64,000 nucleotides of DNA from Leptospira bandrabouensis (GTDB taxonomy: Bacteria > Spirochaetota > Leptospiria > Leptospirales > Leptospiraceae): contig NZ_RQHT01000012.1 in the NCBI RefSeq assembly GCF_004770905.1, positions 558,001 through 622,000 of the forward strand, given 5' to 3'. Under the pieces are notes generated by a model, which was given only the letters and a program-made list of their open reading frames with translations, was not told the DNA's origin and searched no databases. Each line of letters starts with the position of its first letter. The stretch's first letter is position 1. Below are positions 35,446-46,198 of the stretch, one piece after another. Position numbers and translations under genes: made by a program.

Positions 35446-35943
35446 ATGCCTACAAATCTTCCCAAAGTAGCTGTGATTATGGGTTCTCATTCTGATTGGG
35501 AAACCATGAAAGAAGCCTGTGATATTTTGACTGAGTTTGGAATTCCTTTTGAAAAAGAAATTGTTTCGGCTCATCGTTCCCCGGAACGAATGGTGGAGTT
35601 TGCAAAATCAGCAAAACAGAATGGGTTTGGGGTCATTATTGCTGGAGCTGGTGGTGCGGCTCATTTACCAGGAATGACTGCTTCCCTTACCACTTTACCT
35701 GTATTAGGTGTTCCTGTTCAATCCAAGGCTCTGAATGGAATGGATAGTTTACTTTCTATTGTACAAATGCCAAAAGGTGTCCCTGTGGCAACCTTAGCCA
35801 TTGGAACCAGTGGTGCAGCCAACGCAGGATTACTGGCAGTCCGTATTCTTTCCCTATTAGATAATTCACTTCACAATCAATTGGCATCTTATGCGGACAC
35901 AAATCGCAAATTAGCACTTTCCAAAAATGACCAACTCATCTAA
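35446..35943 (+). CDS. purE: N5-carboxyaminoimidazole ribonucleotide mutase
   Basis: Class I PurE of 165 residues that converts N5-CAIR to CAIR in purine synthesis. The N terminus [15 protein letters not shown] and the substrate loop [10 protein letters not shown] are the family signatures; [12 protein letters not shown] and [12 protein letters not shown] complete the octameric active site. Its end overlaps purK by 17 nt, so the two are coupled; the presence of PurK fits the bacterial two-enzyme route. It lies 30 nt after murF, an odd mixing of wall and purine genes. Confidence 0.97.
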   Translation: MPTNLPKVAVIMGSHSDWETMKEACDILTEFGIPFEKEIVSAHRSPERMVEFAKSAKQNGFGVIIAGAGGAAHLPGMTASLTTLPVLGVPVQSKALNGMDSLLSIVQMPKGVPVATLAIGTSGAANAGLLAVRILSLLDNSLHNQLASYADTNRKLALSKNDQLI

Positions 35944-37057
35944 AGAAAATTCGACTACAAAAATTGGTGTATTAGGTTCTGGCCAACTAGGACAAATGAT
36001 GGGTTTAGAGGCCCTACCTCTCGGTTATGATTTTTTTTGTTATTCTCCGGAGAAAGATTCCCCTTGTGAAAAAGCAGGTGCTACTGCGACAGTTGCCTCC
36101 TACGAAGATCTATCTAGTTTAAAAACCTTTCTTTCTAAAATTGATGTTTTGAGTTTTGAATTTGAGAATATCCCAAAATCAACTTTAGAATATTTAGAAT
36201 CGGAAAAAAAACAAATTCAGATTTTTCCACCGCCAAAGGCCCTTGTCATTGCCCAAGACCGATTTTTAGAAAAAACCCATTTTCGTAAGTTAGGTTTTCG
36301 AACTGCAGATTTTTTTCATTTAACCAAAGAATCTTCCCAAATGGATACTTCCATTCCCTACCCTTGGATCATTAAAACTCTTCGTTTTGGATACGATGGA
36401 AAAGGCCAAGTGAAAGTGAAAGATGAGGGAGAATACAAAGAGTTTTTACAGAATGCATTTTTCACGGGGAAAGAAGAATATTTAGTTGAGGAAGTAATTC
36501 CTTTTCAAAAAGAAATCAGTATCATCCTCACTCGTTTTCAAAATGGGGAAATTGTTTGTTATGGTGCTGTTGAAAACGAACATAAAAATCATATTTTAGA
36601 TTTATCAATTTTTCCTGCGAGAATTCCTGTTGGATTAAATTTAGAAGCAACCGAAATGGCATCTAAACTTGCCGAATCTTTGGACTATGTAGGTACTATG
36701 GGTGTGGAATTTTTTCTGAAAGAAAACCATATGTATCTGAACGAGTTTGCACCGCGACCACACAATACAGGTCATTTTACGCAAGATTGTCAAAGTTTTT
36801 CTCAATTTCACTTACATGTTTCTGCAATTACCGGAAATCATCCCCCAACAGATGTTAGGCCAAAGCCAACTCTTATGAAAAATATTTTGGGAAATGAATA
36901 TAAGGAAAGTTTGGCGATCGCAAGAACACTATTAAAAGATGATAGGTACCAACTTCATCTTTATGGAAAAAAAGATGCAAAAATTGGCAGAAAGATGGGG
37001 CATATGAATTTTAAAGGAAATTTAGAAGAGGTAAATCCCCTTTTCCACGATTTGTAA
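35927..37057 (+). CDS. purK: N5-carboxyaminoimidazole ribonucleotide synthase
   Basis: 376-residue ATP-grasp enzyme that makes N5-CAIR from AIR, ATP and bicarbonate, feeding PurE. It shows the N-terminal [24 protein letters not shown]-grasp [24 protein letters not shown] and the C-terminal [13 protein letters not shown]. The start is inside purE. Its stop directly abuts the stop of murC on the other strand (37057/37058), so the two transcription units end head to head with no spacer and no visible terminator hairpin. Confidence 0.96.
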   Translation: MTNSSKENSTTKIGVLGSGQLGQMMGLEALPLGYDFFCYSPEKDSPCEKAGATATVASYEDLSSLKTFLSKIDVLSFEFENIPKSTLEYLESEKKQIQIFPPPKALVIAQDRFLEKTHFRKLGFRTADFFHLTKESSQMDTSIPYPWIIKTLRFGYDGKGQVKVKDEGEYKEFLQNAFFTGKEEYLVEEVIPFQKEISIILTRFQNGEIVCYGAVENEHKNHILDLSIFPARIPVGLNLEATEMASKLAESLDYVGTMGVEFFLKENHMYLNEFAPRPHNTGHFTQDCQSFSQFHLHVSAITGNHPPTDVRPKPTLMKNILGNEYKESLAIARTLLKDDRYQLHLYGKKDAKIGRKMGHMNFKGNLEEVNPLFHDL

Positions 37058-38479
37058 TTAAGGTTGGTTCTCGAGAAGTCGAAGTCCCCAATCTCTTACA
37101 TTACCTGCTCCTAAACATAGGAATATATCGCCCTTTTGTAATTTGTTTTTGATCACCAAAAGATCTAAATCCATTTCTCCTTTTAGTAATTCTGTATTTT
37201 GATGATCTAGAAAAGGAAGAAATGATTCGTGACTGATCCCCAAAATCGGAGATTCGCCAGCAGAATAAATGGGAAGGATCAGTAAACTATCCGCAAGCGA
37301 AAGTGACTCTGCTAGTTCTTTTAATAACAATTGAGTGCGTGTATAACGGTGTGGTTGGAAAAGTACAACTAGTTTTCCTTTTGATTTCAATTTATTTTTT
37401 AAAGACCGAATGACCATAGAAATTTCAGTGGGATGGTGACCATAATCATCCATGACTATCACTCCATTCCAAAGTCCTAGCACCTCTTGTCTTCGTTTCA
37501 CTCCGATATAACGAAAGAGGATTTCATTTGAAATTTTGGGAGTAACCCCCGCCGCATAACTTCCCACTAACGCAACAAGTCCGTTGGTAAGATAATGAAC
37601 ACCGGGATAGGGTAAATGTAAGTTTATGTTTTTAAATTCCAAAAAGGAAAAATTTAGGATTTCTTCTTTGATTTGGTAAATCACCGGAATCAGATGATTT
37701 CCTAGTTTCGTTTCTAAATTTCGATACCATTCTGATTTTGTATCTTTGTCTTCTAAACAAAGGAAAAGTCGAAATTGGGGAGAGGAAATGATTTCCTTCG
37801 TTTTATTCTGTAGAACCTCTTTGATTCCTGTGTCACTGGCAAACAATACAACATCGCCCTCTGTTTTGAAAGAGATATATTCTAGGAAGGCATCTTCTAG
37901 TTTTTCTCTGGTTTTGTAATAATCTAGATGGTCATTATCAATATTTGTTAATAAACGAATGGAGGCTTTGTGTTTTAAAAAAGTGCCATCGGATTCATCC
38001 GATTCATAAACAGCAAATTCTCCCCCTCCCATTTTCCCGCCACGTTTTTCTAAAAGACTTGTGTCTCCTCCAATCATAATGGTTGGGTCCATTCCAACTT
38101 CTGTGAGAATTTGAGAAACCATAGTAGTTGTTGATGTTTTGCCATGACTTCCAGCAACGGATATCGATCTCTGATTCGAAACAAGAAGATGCATAAATTC
38201 CGATCTATGTTTTAGCGGAATATTTTTACTCTTAATTTCATCAAACACCTGTTTGTGTTTATCATTTATGGCCGAACTATAAACAACTATCTCAATTCCA
38301 ACTAAAGGGATAGATGAAATATCATTTTGTATCAAAGCACCACGTTCTTTTAAATATTCTGTAATACTCGAATTTTTTTGGTCATAACCAATCACTGGTA
38401 GTTTTAGATCTAAAGCCATATGAGCAAGGCTTGACATCCCACTACCACCAATTCCCAAAAATAAAATAGGACCTTTCAT
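37058..38479 (-). CDS. murC: UDP-N-acetylmuramate--L-alanine ligase
   Basis: 473-residue Mur ligase that adds L-Ala to UDP-MurNAc. Its N-terminal FLGIGGSGMSSLAHM is the MurC-specific dinucleotide-like loop, GSHGKTST (110-117) is the ATP loop, ESDESDGTFL is the metal region, and DDYGHHPTEI and FQPHRYTRT are the C-terminal MurC signatures. It is the last gene of the rsmH-to-murC cluster, 21 nt after murG. The usual downstream murB, ddl, ftsQ, ftsA and ftsZ are not here: the neighbour is convergent purK. Confidence 0.97.
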   Translation of the reverse strand: MKGPILFLGIGGSGMSSLAHMALDLKLPVIGYDQKNSSITEYLKERGALIQNDISSIPLVGIEIVVYSSAINDKHKQVFDEIKSKNIPLKHRSEFMHLLVSNQRSISVAGSHGKTSTTTMVSQILTEVGMDPTIMIGGDTSLLEKRGGKMGGGEFAVYESDESDGTFLKHKASIRLLTNIDNDHLDYYKTREKLEDAFLEYISFKTEGDVVLFASDTGIKEVLQNKTKEIISSPQFRLFLCLEDKDTKSEWYRNLETKLGNHLIPVIYQIKEEILNFSFLEFKNINLHLPYPGVHYLTNGLVALVGSYAAGVTPKISNEILFRYIGVKRRQEVLGLWNGVIVMDDYGHHPTEISMVIRSLKNKLKSKGKLVVLFQPHRYTRTQLLLKELAESLSLADSLLILPIYSAGESPILGISHESFLPFLDHQNTELLKGEMDLDLLVIKNKLQKGDIFLCLGAGNVRDWGLRLLENQP

Positions 38480-38500
38480 CGTTTTAGAACTTCAAACTCT

Positions 38501-39577
38501 TTAATGGAAAAAATACGAAGCGGTTTGATAAGCTGCATTTACATTGGATAGTGATAAGGACTTATGACCCATCTCTTTTAGGATTTCAGAATGGTCTTTC
38601 CATCTTAGTAAAATTTGAACGAGTTTCGTTGGATCTTCTGAAGTAGAATGGATGGTTTCTGCGGCACCTTGTGATTCTATAAAGTTAGCGTTTTCTTTTT
38701 GGTGATTGTCAGCTGCATAAGGATAAGGTATTAGAATCATTGGCAAACCATAAACCAAACATTCCGCAAGGACACCCGCACCAGATCTTGCCACTACGAT
38801 GTTTGCCCATTCATAATTGGGTTTCATATCGTTTGCATAAGATATGATCTCAGCATTTCCTACTGACTTACGTTTTGTTTCTTCATACAGGGAAGTTCCT
38901 GTTAACAATCGAAACTTATACTTGTTAGCAATATCAGGATTTTCCATTGCTTTTAGTATCATTTGGTTGAGTTGCCTTGCGCCTTGTGAGCCACCAAGAA
39001 CAAGAACATTTACTGTATTCTTTTTTCCTTCATGTAAGTTTTCATTTTGCCTGATGTTTAGTTGTTCCGGAATAACACGCCTACGGATGGGATTTCCAAT
39101 TGTTTTTCCTGAAATCGAATAACCATCAGCTAAAGGGAAACTAAGCGCAATTTTTTCAGCAAACATTGAAAAGATGCGAGTGATTTTTCCTGGCACACAG
39201 TTTTGTTCACATAAGTATAATTTTTTTCGAAAAAGAACTGCATATAGAATGGAAGGAAGGCTAGAATATCCTCCCATTCCAATCACTGCTTCTATCTTTA
39301 ATTTTCTAAAAAGAAAAATCGATTTTATAAAAGGGAATATAAATAAAAAAGGATAAACTAACGTGCGCAGTCCACCTAACTGTGGTACATTATGCCAAAG
39401 GACGGGACAAGGTGGATTTAAAAGATCAGGATTGTCTTTGTTTCGAATCAAAGAGTGCAAATACACCTCATCGAATCCGAAAGATGATTTTTTTTCTGCC
39501 AAAACTTCGGCAAGGGCCACTCCAGGAGAAATATGTCCGCCTGTCCCACCAGCTGCAATTAAAACAGATCCACTCAT
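38501..39577 (-). CDS. murG: Undecaprenyldiphospho-muramoylpentapeptide beta-N-acetylglucosaminyltransferase
   Basis: 358-residue glycosyltransferase that adds GlcNAc to lipid I to form lipid II on the inner face of the membrane. The N-terminal glycine loop IAAGGTGGHISPGVALAE, the second GGSQGARQLN and the C-terminal SGAGVLAECLVYGLPMILIPYP donor-binding segment are all clear. The start overlaps the ftsW stop by 4 nt. A conserved GMGGYSS loop sits near residue 100. Family certain. Confidence 0.97.
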   Translation of the reverse strand: MSGSVLIAAGGTGGHISPGVALAEVLAEKKSSFGFDEVYLHSLIRNKDNPDLLNPPCPVLWHNVPQLGGLRTLVYPFLFIFPFIKSIFLFRKLKIEAVIGMGGYSSLPSILYAVLFRKKLYLCEQNCVPGKITRIFSMFAEKIALSFPLADGYSISGKTIGNPIRRRVIPEQLNIRQNENLHEGKKNTVNVLVLGGSQGARQLNQMILKAMENPDIANKYKFRLLTGTSLYEETKRKSVGNAEIISYANDMKPNYEWANIVVARSGAGVLAECLVYGLPMILIPYPYAADNHQKENANFIESQGAAETIHSTSEDPTKLVQILLRWKDHSEILKEMGHKSLSLSNVNAAYQTASYFFH

Positions 39578-40722
39578 AATACCAAATTCTCTTTACTTGT
39601 GATGTTGGCAAGAATTCCGAATAGGATAAAAATTGTAATGAGAGAGGATCCACCATAACTTAAAAAAGGTAAGGAAATTCCCGTAACAGGAACGATTCCT
39701 GTTACAACAAATAAATTTAAAATGGTTTGGAAACCAAAAAGAATTAAGATCCCTGCCCCTAAAAAAAATCCAAGTTTGTCTTTTAATCGTTGGAGAAGGA
39801 AATAAATTCTAACAAAAAGAAATAGAACCACCAAAAGGAATATTAAAAATCCCAAAAAACCAAAGTCTTCTACAAAGGAAGCCATCACAAAATCGGTATG
39901 GCTATATGCTAAATAACGATGTGCGTAACCAGAACCCACTGGTCGTCCAAAACTTCCACCATCAAAAAAGGCTCGAAAACTGGTAACTAATTGGTGACCT
40001 TCATCAAACCGAAATTTATAAGGATCTAACCATATCTCCAAACGTTTTTTCCTGTAACCAACTTGAGTCACAAGTACAATGAGGAGAGGCAAAATGGAGG
40101 CACCTAATATAAATAACCTCTTCATCGGAAATCCAGCAAGTAATACAAAAAAAAATAGAACGAGGAGTAGTTCAATCGTTGTACCAAATGCAGGTTCAAT
40201 GACAATTAAGACTAAGGTGGCAAATATAAGTCCAATCGAGACAATTTTTTTTCTATCCCATTTTACTTTTTTAAAATCAAAATTATAAAAAAAATAAGAA
40301 GAAAAAAGTAAAATACTGATTTTTGAAAACTCAGAAGGTTGAATTTGAATTCCGCCAATTTGGATCCAACGATTAAAACTCCTACCATAACTGGTTCCCA
40401 CTGATTTTCCGAGTCCAGGAATAAATACAGAAATAAGTAATAATAAACTGATTACCGAAAATAGAAATGACCATTTTACTAAAAATTGATAGGGTATTTG
40501 GCTAAACACCAAAAAACTAAAAATTCCAACAAACCCCCATAACAATTGTTTGTTTAAATAATAATTAGGATCAGAAAACTCACGTTCGGCGGGAATAACA
40601 GAGGCACTGTACATAATCACAATGCCCATTCCAAATAATAAAAAAACTCCATACAAAACAGGTCCGTCAAACCGGGAACTGCCAAATTGAAATAGGTTTT
40701 TTACATTTCGGATCATTTCCAT
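39574..40722 (-). CDS. ftsW: FtsW/RodA/SpoVE-family lipid II glycosyltransferase, probably FtsW
   Basis: 382-residue SEDS protein with about ten membrane helices that polymerises septal peptidoglycan with a class B penicillin-binding protein. It has VLYGVFLLFGMGIVIMYSAS at the start, GRSFNRWIQIGGIQIQPSEFSK in the central extracellular loop, and the C-terminal VTGISLPFLSYGGSS signature. The position between mraY and murG matches FtsW rather than RodA. Its partner transpeptidase FtsI is not in this cluster. A murD gene usually between mraY and ftsW is also absent. Confidence 0.92.
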   Translation of the reverse strand: MEMIRNVKNLFQFGSSRFDGPVLYGVFLLFGMGIVIMYSASVIPAEREFSDPNYYLNKQLLWGFVGIFSFLVFSQIPYQFLVKWSFLFSVISLLLLISVFIPGLGKSVGTSYGRSFNRWIQIGGIQIQPSEFSKISILLFSSYFFYNFDFKKVKWDRKKIVSIGLIFATLVLIVIEPAFGTTIELLLVLFFFVLLAGFPMKRLFILGASILPLLIVLVTQVGYRKKRLEIWLDPYKFRFDEGHQLVTSFRAFFDGGSFGRPVGSGYAHRYLAYSHTDFVMASFVEDFGFLGFLIFLLVVLFLFVRIYFLLQRLKDKLGFFLGAGILILFGFQTILNLFVVTGIVPVTGISLPFLSYGGSSLITIFILFGILANITSKENLVL

Positions 40723-40744
40723 AAGTCTATTTTAATAAATTGGA

Positions 40745-41857
40745 CTATTGGATTTTTAATGTGGATAAAGTGATGATCGCAAGGATAATCCCAATAATCC
40801 AAAAACGGATCACTACTTTTTCCTCTGACCAACCTGACAATTCAAAGTGATGGTGGAGCGGAGCCATTTTAAAAATACGTTTTCCAGTAAGTTTAAAAGA
40901 ACCCACTTGTAAAATCACACTCACGGCTTCTGCCACAAATATACCACCAAGGATTACCAAAAGAATTTCTTTTTTTAACATAATGGCAACAAGTCCAAGA
41001 GTGGATCCTAAAAACAAGGAGCCAGTATCTCCCATAAATACTTGCGCTGGATGGCAATTGAACCATAAAAATCCAAGTAGAGCGCCTGAAAGTCCTGCAA
41101 GAAATACGGCGTATTCATGAGAACCAGGTAAATAGGGAATATGCAAATAATTTGCCGCAGACGGTGTTCCTGATACATAGGAAATGAGTGCAAAGGTGGC
41201 TGTGGCAATCACAACGGTTCCCGATGCCAGTCCATCAAGTCCATCGGTTAAATTCACAGCATGGGAACTCCCGATTAATACGATAATGGCAAAGGGAACT
41301 GCCAAATATCCCAAATTCCAAACAGGACCTTTTACAAAAGGAAGAAACAAATCTGTGATGCTAAAGAGGATTCCTTTGGTTGCTACGGTATTTGATTTTC
41401 CCGTAAAATAAAAATAGAGTGTGGTGATCGAAACGGCAAAGAAGATGGTGACTAGAAACTTCGTCCTTGCCCTCATCCCTCCTTTGATTTTTTTCACAGA
41501 TTTCATATAATCATCTGTAAACCCAAGTCCTGCAAATAAAATGGCAGAAACAAGTAGTAATAAAACATTTAAATTAGAAAGATTTCCCCATAACAGAGTG
41601 GAGACGGTAAGGGAAAGTATCATAATGAGTCCCCCCATCGTTGGTGTTCCCGATTTGGCAGCATGGGACTGAGGTCCATCGTTACGAACCGATTCGCGAA
41701 ACTTCAAAGATAGAAGAAACGATATCAAAGCCTTTCCAAAAAGAAAGGTGATAAACATTGAAGTAAGTCCCGCCATCATCGCACGGAGAGTTACATAACT
41801 AAAAACTCTAAGGAAACCATAATCGTTTCCAAACGATTCATAAATCCACTGGAACAT
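40745..41857 (-). CDS. mraY: Phospho-N-acetylmuramoyl-pentapeptide transferase
   Basis: Integral membrane enzyme (370 residues, ten helices) that moves phospho-MurNAc-pentapeptide to undecaprenyl phosphate, making lipid I. Visible: the N-terminal [13 protein letters not shown] loop, [10 protein letters not shown] with catalytic Asp pair, [29 protein letters not shown], and [13 protein letters not shown] near the C terminus. The ATG at 41857 is chosen because GGGGAA (41868-41863) lies 5 nt upstream and it leaves a 10-nt gap after murE; a TTG at 41878 would overlap murE. Function secure. Confidence 0.97.
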   Translation of the reverse strand: MFQWIYESFGNDYGFLRVFSYVTLRAMMAGLTSMFITFLFGKALISFLLSLKFRESVRNDGPQSHAAKSGTPTMGGLIMILSLTVSTLLWGNLSNLNVLLLLVSAILFAGLGFTDDYMKSVKKIKGGMRARTKFLVTIFFAVSITTLYFYFTGKSNTVATKGILFSITDLFLPFVKGPVWNLGYLAVPFAIIVLIGSSHAVNLTDGLDGLASGTVVIATATFALISYVSGTPSAANYLHIPYLPGSHEYAVFLAGLSGALLGFLWFNCHPAQVFMGDTGSLFLGSTLGLVAIMLKKEILLVILGGIFVAEAVSVILQVGSFKLTGKRIFKMAPLHHHFELSGWSEEKVVIRFWIIGIILAIITLSTLKIQ

Positions 41858-41867
41858 TCTATTTCCC

Positions 41868-43394
41868 CTATCGACCAAGTCCTAAATTTTGAAAAGCATT
41901 CTCTATCTCTTCAAAATCTACAAATTTTGTTTTTTCTTTTCCTATGATTTGGTACGTTTCATGGCCTTTGCCAGCTACCACAAGAATTCCATCTCGTTCC
42001 AATAATCCTACTGCTCTTTGGATGGCTTCCCTTCTGTCGGTGATTTTTTCATACCTTTGGAATCCGCGAGAAAACCCAGATTCAATTTCATTTAAAATGG
42101 ATTCAGGTGCTTCCGTTCTTGGGTTGTCTGAGGTGAGAATGACAAAATCAGCTAAGGTTTCGGCAATTCTTGCCATCTGCGGACGTTTTGTACGGTCCCG
42201 GTCTCCCCCACACCCAAATAAACAAATGATTTGTTTGGGACCAATTTCCACACAACTTTTTAAGATATTTTCTAAAGCATCGGGAGTGTGAGCATAGTCC
42301 ACAACGGCAATCCTCGACCTATCAGGAAAAGGAACCACATGAAAGCGACCTGGAACTGTTGGAATTTTTTCCAAACAAGAAATCACTTCCTCCCAAGGAA
42401 AACCCAATTCGTAAGCAATGGATAACGCGAAAGCGGTATTAAAAACATTAAAATTGCCGAGTAAATTGGTTTTGATACTCCGCACTTCAATAAAGGGAAG
42501 GTTCTTTGCTTTTTTATGGAATCGGTATTCGCTACCTAATAGGGAAAGTTTTGTATTTGTATAATTAAACTCCCCAGATTTTCCTAAAATATAAATCGGG
42601 GATTTTAATTTTGCCTCGGCAATGCGTTTTACCATTTTATCCCCGTAGGAAACATCACCGGCAACAAGCCCAAATTTATTTTTAACAGACGATTGTTCTA
42701 AGAGTTGAAAGATTTTAAATTTACTTTCAAAGTAATCATCCATATCTGTATGAAAATCTAAATGGTCTTGTGTTAGATTCGTAAATCCCGCACAAGTGAT
42801 TTCAAGACCAGCCACTCTTCCTAGTTTTAAACCGTGACTACTCATTTCCATAAATACGTATTCAATTCCTTCCTCTAACATTTGTTTGAGGAGAAGGTTG
42901 AGTGAAGAAGCGTCAGGAGTTGTGTATCCCGATTCTAAAACCCGGTCCATGATTTGAATTTGTACAGTTCCAATAAGTGCAGCATTTTTTCCCACTTTTC
43001 TTGCTAAGTGGAAAAGAATAAACGTTAATGAAGTTTTTCCATTAGTACCTGTGATGGCCACAAGTTTCATTTTTTTGGCGGGATTTCCTGCAAGTAAACA
43101 TGCGATTTTTCCATGTGCTTCACCTACGGAATCTTCTGTTTCCAGAATGGCAGAAAATAACTCCAAACTTTTTAGTTTTAAATGACGTTTGGAAACAAGG
43201 ACTACCTTGGATCCAAGTTCTATTGCCATTTTCAGAAATAGTTCCTGATTTTCATTTGTATCGTCTGGAAGGACAAAAAGATCATTGGGTTTTAGTTTGC
43301 GACTATCTCCCCAAATATAATCCACTTCCAAAGAACCTTCCCCTTTGATGAGTTTTACATCGGGAATTCGTTTTAAAATTTCTGAAAGTTTCAT
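41868..43394 (-). CDS. murE: UDP-N-acetylmuramoyl-tripeptide synthetase (meso-DAP-adding)
   Basis: 508-residue Mur ligase that adds the third amino acid to UDP-MurNAc-L-Ala-D-Glu. The ATP loop ITGTNGKTS (115-122), the [10 protein letters not shown] segment and the C-terminal [14 protein letters not shown] are present. The DNPR motif is the marker of meso-diaminopimelate-adding MurE, as opposed to lysine-adding enzymes. The start overlaps the FtsL-like gene by 4 nt, and mraY follows after 10 nt. Identity secure; the DAP specificity follows from the DNPR motif. Confidence 0.97.
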   Translation of the reverse strand: MKLSEILKRIPDVKLIKGEGSLEVDYIWGDSRKLKPNDLFVLPDDTNENQELFLKMAIELGSKVVLVSKRHLKLKSLELFSAILETEDSVGEAHGKIACLLAGNPAKKMKLVAITGTNGKTSLTFILFHLARKVGKNAALIGTVQIQIMDRVLESGYTTPDASSLNLLLKQMLEEGIEYVFMEMSSHGLKLGRVAGLEITCAGFTNLTQDHLDFHTDMDDYFESKFKIFQLLEQSSVKNKFGLVAGDVSYGDKMVKRIAEAKLKSPIYILGKSGEFNYTNTKLSLLGSEYRFHKKAKNLPFIEVRSIKTNLLGNFNVFNTAFALSIAYELGFPWEEVISCLEKIPTVPGRFHVVPFPDRSRIAVVDYAHTPDALENILKSCVEIGPKQIICLFGCGGDRDRTKRPQMARIAETLADFVILTSDNPRTEAPESILNEIESGFSRGFQRYEKITDRREAIQRAVGLLERDGILVVAGKGHETYQIIGKEKTKFVDFEEIENAFQNLGLGR

Positions 43395-43747
43395 TCTTCT
43401 TCTTTTGTTCCCTTTTCTGGGATAGGTGGCAGTTCTATAGTGACTGTACGATTGCCCAAACTAATGGGTAAAAATTGGTAGGTCCGCCGGTAGAGTGTTT
43501 CTATTCTTTCTGCGGAGGTATAAGTAACAATTCCGATTTTTAGTTCATCGTTTTTGCGTTTGAGTTCTTCTTTGGTGGAAGTTCTTTCATGAATCTGCCT
43601 TGTGAGCCTAGCTTTTGTAAGCCCTTGCCAAACCATCGTATAAAAAAAGATAAAAAAAGGAAATAGAACCAATAAAGGTTTTAACGGAGAGAAAAAACCG
43701 AATACCCTTTCTGGTATGTTTTTGATTTTTTCTTTCACCTTTCCCAT
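43391..43747 (-). CDS. Small single-pass coiled-coil membrane protein, FtsL-like by position
   Basis: 118 residues: a basic cytoplasmic tail (1-24), one membrane helix (about 25-43, [18 protein letters not shown]), a coiled-coil helix (about 45-75, [22 protein letters not shown]) and a short periplasmic tail. Size and topology match FtsL-type divisome proteins, and the gene lies between rsmH and murE where ftsL normally sits. It overlaps rsmH by 13 nt and murE by 4 nt. Sequence similarity to known FtsL is not evident by eye, so the assignment is positional. The gene normally following it, ftsI, is missing. Confidence 0.8.
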   Translation of the reverse strand: MGKVKEKIKNIPERVFGFFSPLKPLLVLFPFFIFFYTMVWQGLTKARLTRQIHERTSTKEELKRKNDELKIGIVTYTSAERIETLYRRTYQFLPISLGNRTVTIELPPIPEKGTKEEE

Positions 43748-44679
43748 CTCTTATTTAATATCGGATTTATCTTTTGGATCCCTCTTAATTTTGCCGACCG
43801 AGAGGCTCTGTTTTCTCGTATTTCTGTATCTGTTGGTAGGATAGGTTTTTTGGTTAAAATTTCAAAATGGTCAGTAGCCTTCAGGTCGCGAAAAGTCCAT
43901 TTTACAATTCTATCTTCTAGGGAATGAAAAGAAATACAGGTAAGAACCCCTCCGACTTTTAACAAACCAGCAAGGATTCGAATTCCTTTCTCAGCATGTA
44001 CTAGTTCTTCATTCACCTCAATGCGAAGGGCTTGGAAAATTCTCGTAGCCGGATGTGTTTCTTTGGGCCAAAATTTTCTGGGAATGGATGCCTCAACCAG
44101 TTTTACTAAATCGGTATTGGTTTCGAATTTTTTTTTATGCCTCGCCTGGACTATGTTATTTGCAACTTTTAGAGCCCAACGTTCTTCTCCGTATTCCCAA
44201 AACACTTTTTTTAAATGTAAGACTGTGCTATAATTGACCACGTCGGCGGCAGTTTTACTTCCCACTTGAGGTTCGAGCCTCATATCCAAAGGTTCATCAT
44301 TTTTAAAAGTAAATCCCCGGCCAGAATGAAGGAAGTGAAATAAAGAAACTCCTAAATCAACAAGGGCTCCATCAAGTCCAGGACAACCAACCGAATCCAA
44401 AAGTTCCTGGTCGACTTCAGAAAAATTCATTTGGAAAGGAAACACACGGTCCAGAGATCCGATGACAGATAAAATTTCGTTTTTTGCCCGCTCTAACATG
44501 ACAGAGTCACGATCGATTATGATGAGATATGCCTTGGGAAAGGTTTGTAAAATGAGTTTGGAGTGCCCACCTTCTCCGGCAGTTCCATCCAGAAACCATA
44601 GGGGTTCGGTGTTTTCCGTTTTTTGGAGTAATTCGATCACTTCTCTAGGAAGTACGGGGATATGATGAGATTCTGACAC
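43735..44679 (-). CDS. rsmH: 16S rRNA (cytosine1402-N4)-methyltransferase RsmH (MraW)
   Basis: 314-residue SAM-dependent enzyme modifying C1402 of 16S rRNA in the ribosomal P site. [13 protein letters not shown] at the N terminus, [14 protein letters not shown] (SAM loop), [40 protein letters not shown] and [12 protein letters not shown] are family hallmarks. It opens the division/wall cluster. No mraZ precedes it; the upstream neighbour is the divergent HIT gene. Identity certain. Confidence 0.97.
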   Translation of the reverse strand: MSESHHIPVLPREVIELLQKTENTEPLWFLDGTAGEGGHSKLILQTFPKAYLIIIDRDSVMLERAKNEILSVIGSLDRVFPFQMNFSEVDQELLDSVGCPGLDGALVDLGVSLFHFLHSGRGFTFKNDEPLDMRLEPQVGSKTAADVVNYSTVLHLKKVFWEYGEERWALKVANNIVQARHKKKFETNTDLVKLVEASIPRKFWPKETHPATRIFQALRIEVNEELVHAEKGIRILAGLLKVGGVLTCISFHSLEDRIVKWTFRDLKATDHFEILTKKPILPTDTEIRENRASRSAKLRGIQKINPILNKRWER

Positions 44680-44751
44680 TGTTACTTTCTTACTGTATAC
44701 TTGTCAAAATCCTTGCAATCCTTTAATCCTTTGGGGAGATTGAAAGTACAA

Positions 44752-45264
44752 ATGAGTTCCTATGAAGAACATTCTCTTAGAAAAAACCTGTTCAGCATAG
44801 GAAAATTGGGTTATGCCAAAGGGGATAGACCCAATGTGGACTGCATTCTCTGCGGGGTTCGTGACAAAAATGAAATTGTTCCCAATCTGACCATCGCTGA
44901 GACGGAACTTTCCATCGTATCGATCAACCTATTCCCATACAATCCTGGCCATATCATAATTTTTCCCAAACGTCATATCATTCATTACTTGGAGCTAACC
45001 GAAGAAGAAGCTCTTGATATCCATAGACTCACGCAAAAAACAATGAGGATTCTCGAGAAACAGTGGAAAGTCCAAGGATTCAATACTGGTTACAATCTAG
45101 GAAAAAATAGTGGAGGATCTATCCCCCATATCCATGAACACATTGTGCCTAGGTTTCCCAATGAAGCTGGTTTTTTAGATGTACTTTCCAATACGAGGAT
45201 TGTCATCTACGAACCCTACCAAATGTGGGAAGACCTCAAACAACTTTGGGCCCAAGAAGACTAA
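44752..45264 (+). CDS. HIT-family nucleotide hydrolase/transferase
   Basis: 170 residues from ATG 44752, chosen over the in-frame TTG at 44701, which adds 17 residues with no homology to the family. The histidine triad HIHEHIV (His126, 128, 130) and the [10 protein letters not shown] strand define the HIT fold, used to hydrolyse dinucleoside polyphosphates or AMP-lysine adducts. A CILC pair (Cys31, Cys34) may help bind a metal, as in some Fhit-like branches. It is divergent from rsmH and convergent with cheR, 5 nt apart. Confidence 0.92.
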   Translation: MSSYEEHSLRKNLFSIGKLGYAKGDRPNVDCILCGVRDKNEIVPNLTIAETELSIVSINLFPYNPGHIIIFPKRHIIHYLELTEEEALDIHRLTQKTMRILEKQWKVQGFNTGYNLGKNSGGSIPHIHEHIVPRFPNEAGFLDVLSNTRIVIYEPYQMWEDLKQLWAQED

Positions 45265-45269
45265 AATTC

Positions 45270-46127
45270 TTAGTCTTTCTTTTGGTAAATTGTGTGCCCT
45301 AAGAATTTAAAACTATCCGAAATTCCAAACATAGTTTCTGAATGCCCGAGGATTAAATACCCTTTTGGCTTCAAACTCACTTCAAAATTTTGAAATAGAG
45401 TTTTCTGCGTTGGTTTATCAAAATAGATAACTACATTTCTACAAAAGATTAAATCCAATTTTTCAGTAATCGGAAAGGGAAAATGGAGAAGGTTAATTTG
45501 TCTAAAGTCAATTAAAGCCTTTAAGTGTGGTTTTGCTTCATAATAAACATGGTCTTTTTCCATCGATTTGGTGAAGTGTTTGGTTTTCATGGCCTCTGAA
45601 ACTGGTTCCAAACGATCGTCCCGATACAAACCTTTTTTAGCAGTGGCAATGACCTGTGTATCGATGTCTGAGGCGTAAATTTTGCAATTCCAACCTGGTT
45701 TTGTTTGAAAGTAATCATAAACAGTAATCGCAATCGAATAAGGCTCTTCTCCCGTGGATGAGGCAGAACACCAGATACGAAGGGTTTTTGAACCACCACT
45801 GGCCGCAGCTTGCTCTAAGGCGGGAAAGTATTGGTTTTTTAAAAATTCAAAGTGATGATTTTCGCGAAAAAAATCCGTTTTGTTAGTTGTTATGCGATTG
45901 ATGAGTTCTTGCATTTCCTCGGTCGCAAACTTTGGATCCAATTTTAACTTGGCTACATAGTTTTCAAAACTAGTGATTCCTAAAGTGCGAAGTCTCGCAT
46001 TGAGTCTTGACTGGACCATAATTTTTTTATGTGGTGCTAAAAAAATCCCAGCTTGTTTGTACACTAAGTTTTTAATGAATTCAAATTCTGCATCACCGAT
46101 TGTGTTTAAAGATGTTCGAAAGTCCAA
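45270..46127 (-). CDS. cheR: CheR chemoreceptor methyltransferase
   Basis: 285-residue SAM-dependent enzyme that methylates glutamates on chemoreceptors for adaptation. The N-terminal helical domain (about 10-80) precedes a Rossmann methyltransferase domain with [45 protein letters not shown] and [11 protein letters not shown]. The start is a TTG preceded by GAGGG at a good distance. It is the only classical chemotaxis gene in the window, with no cheB or receptor nearby. Identity secure. Confidence 0.96.
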   Translation of the reverse strand: MDFRTSLNTIGDAEFEFIKNLVYKQAGIFLAPHKKIMVQSRLNARLRTLGITSFENYVAKLKLDPKFATEEMQELINRITTNKTDFFRENHHFEFLKNQYFPALEQAAASGGSKTLRIWCSASSTGEEPYSIAITVYDYFQTKPGWNCKIYASDIDTQVIATAKKGLYRDDRLEPVSEAMKTKHFTKSMEKDHVYYEAKPHLKALIDFRQINLLHFPFPITEKLDLIFCRNVVIYFDKPTQKTLFQNFEVSLKPKGYLILGHSETMFGISDSFKFLGHTIYQKKD

Positions 46128-46198
46128 TTTGCCCTCGTAAGTGATTCGACACTCTTTTCCCGTTCTGACAAGTTGTTTTTTAGAAGAGAAATTAGATA

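Noticed and set aside
43735..43747. Possible frameshift where rsmH and the FtsL-like gene overlap
   Set aside because: Both proteins have complete family-like ends; a 13-nt overlap is normal in this compact cluster.
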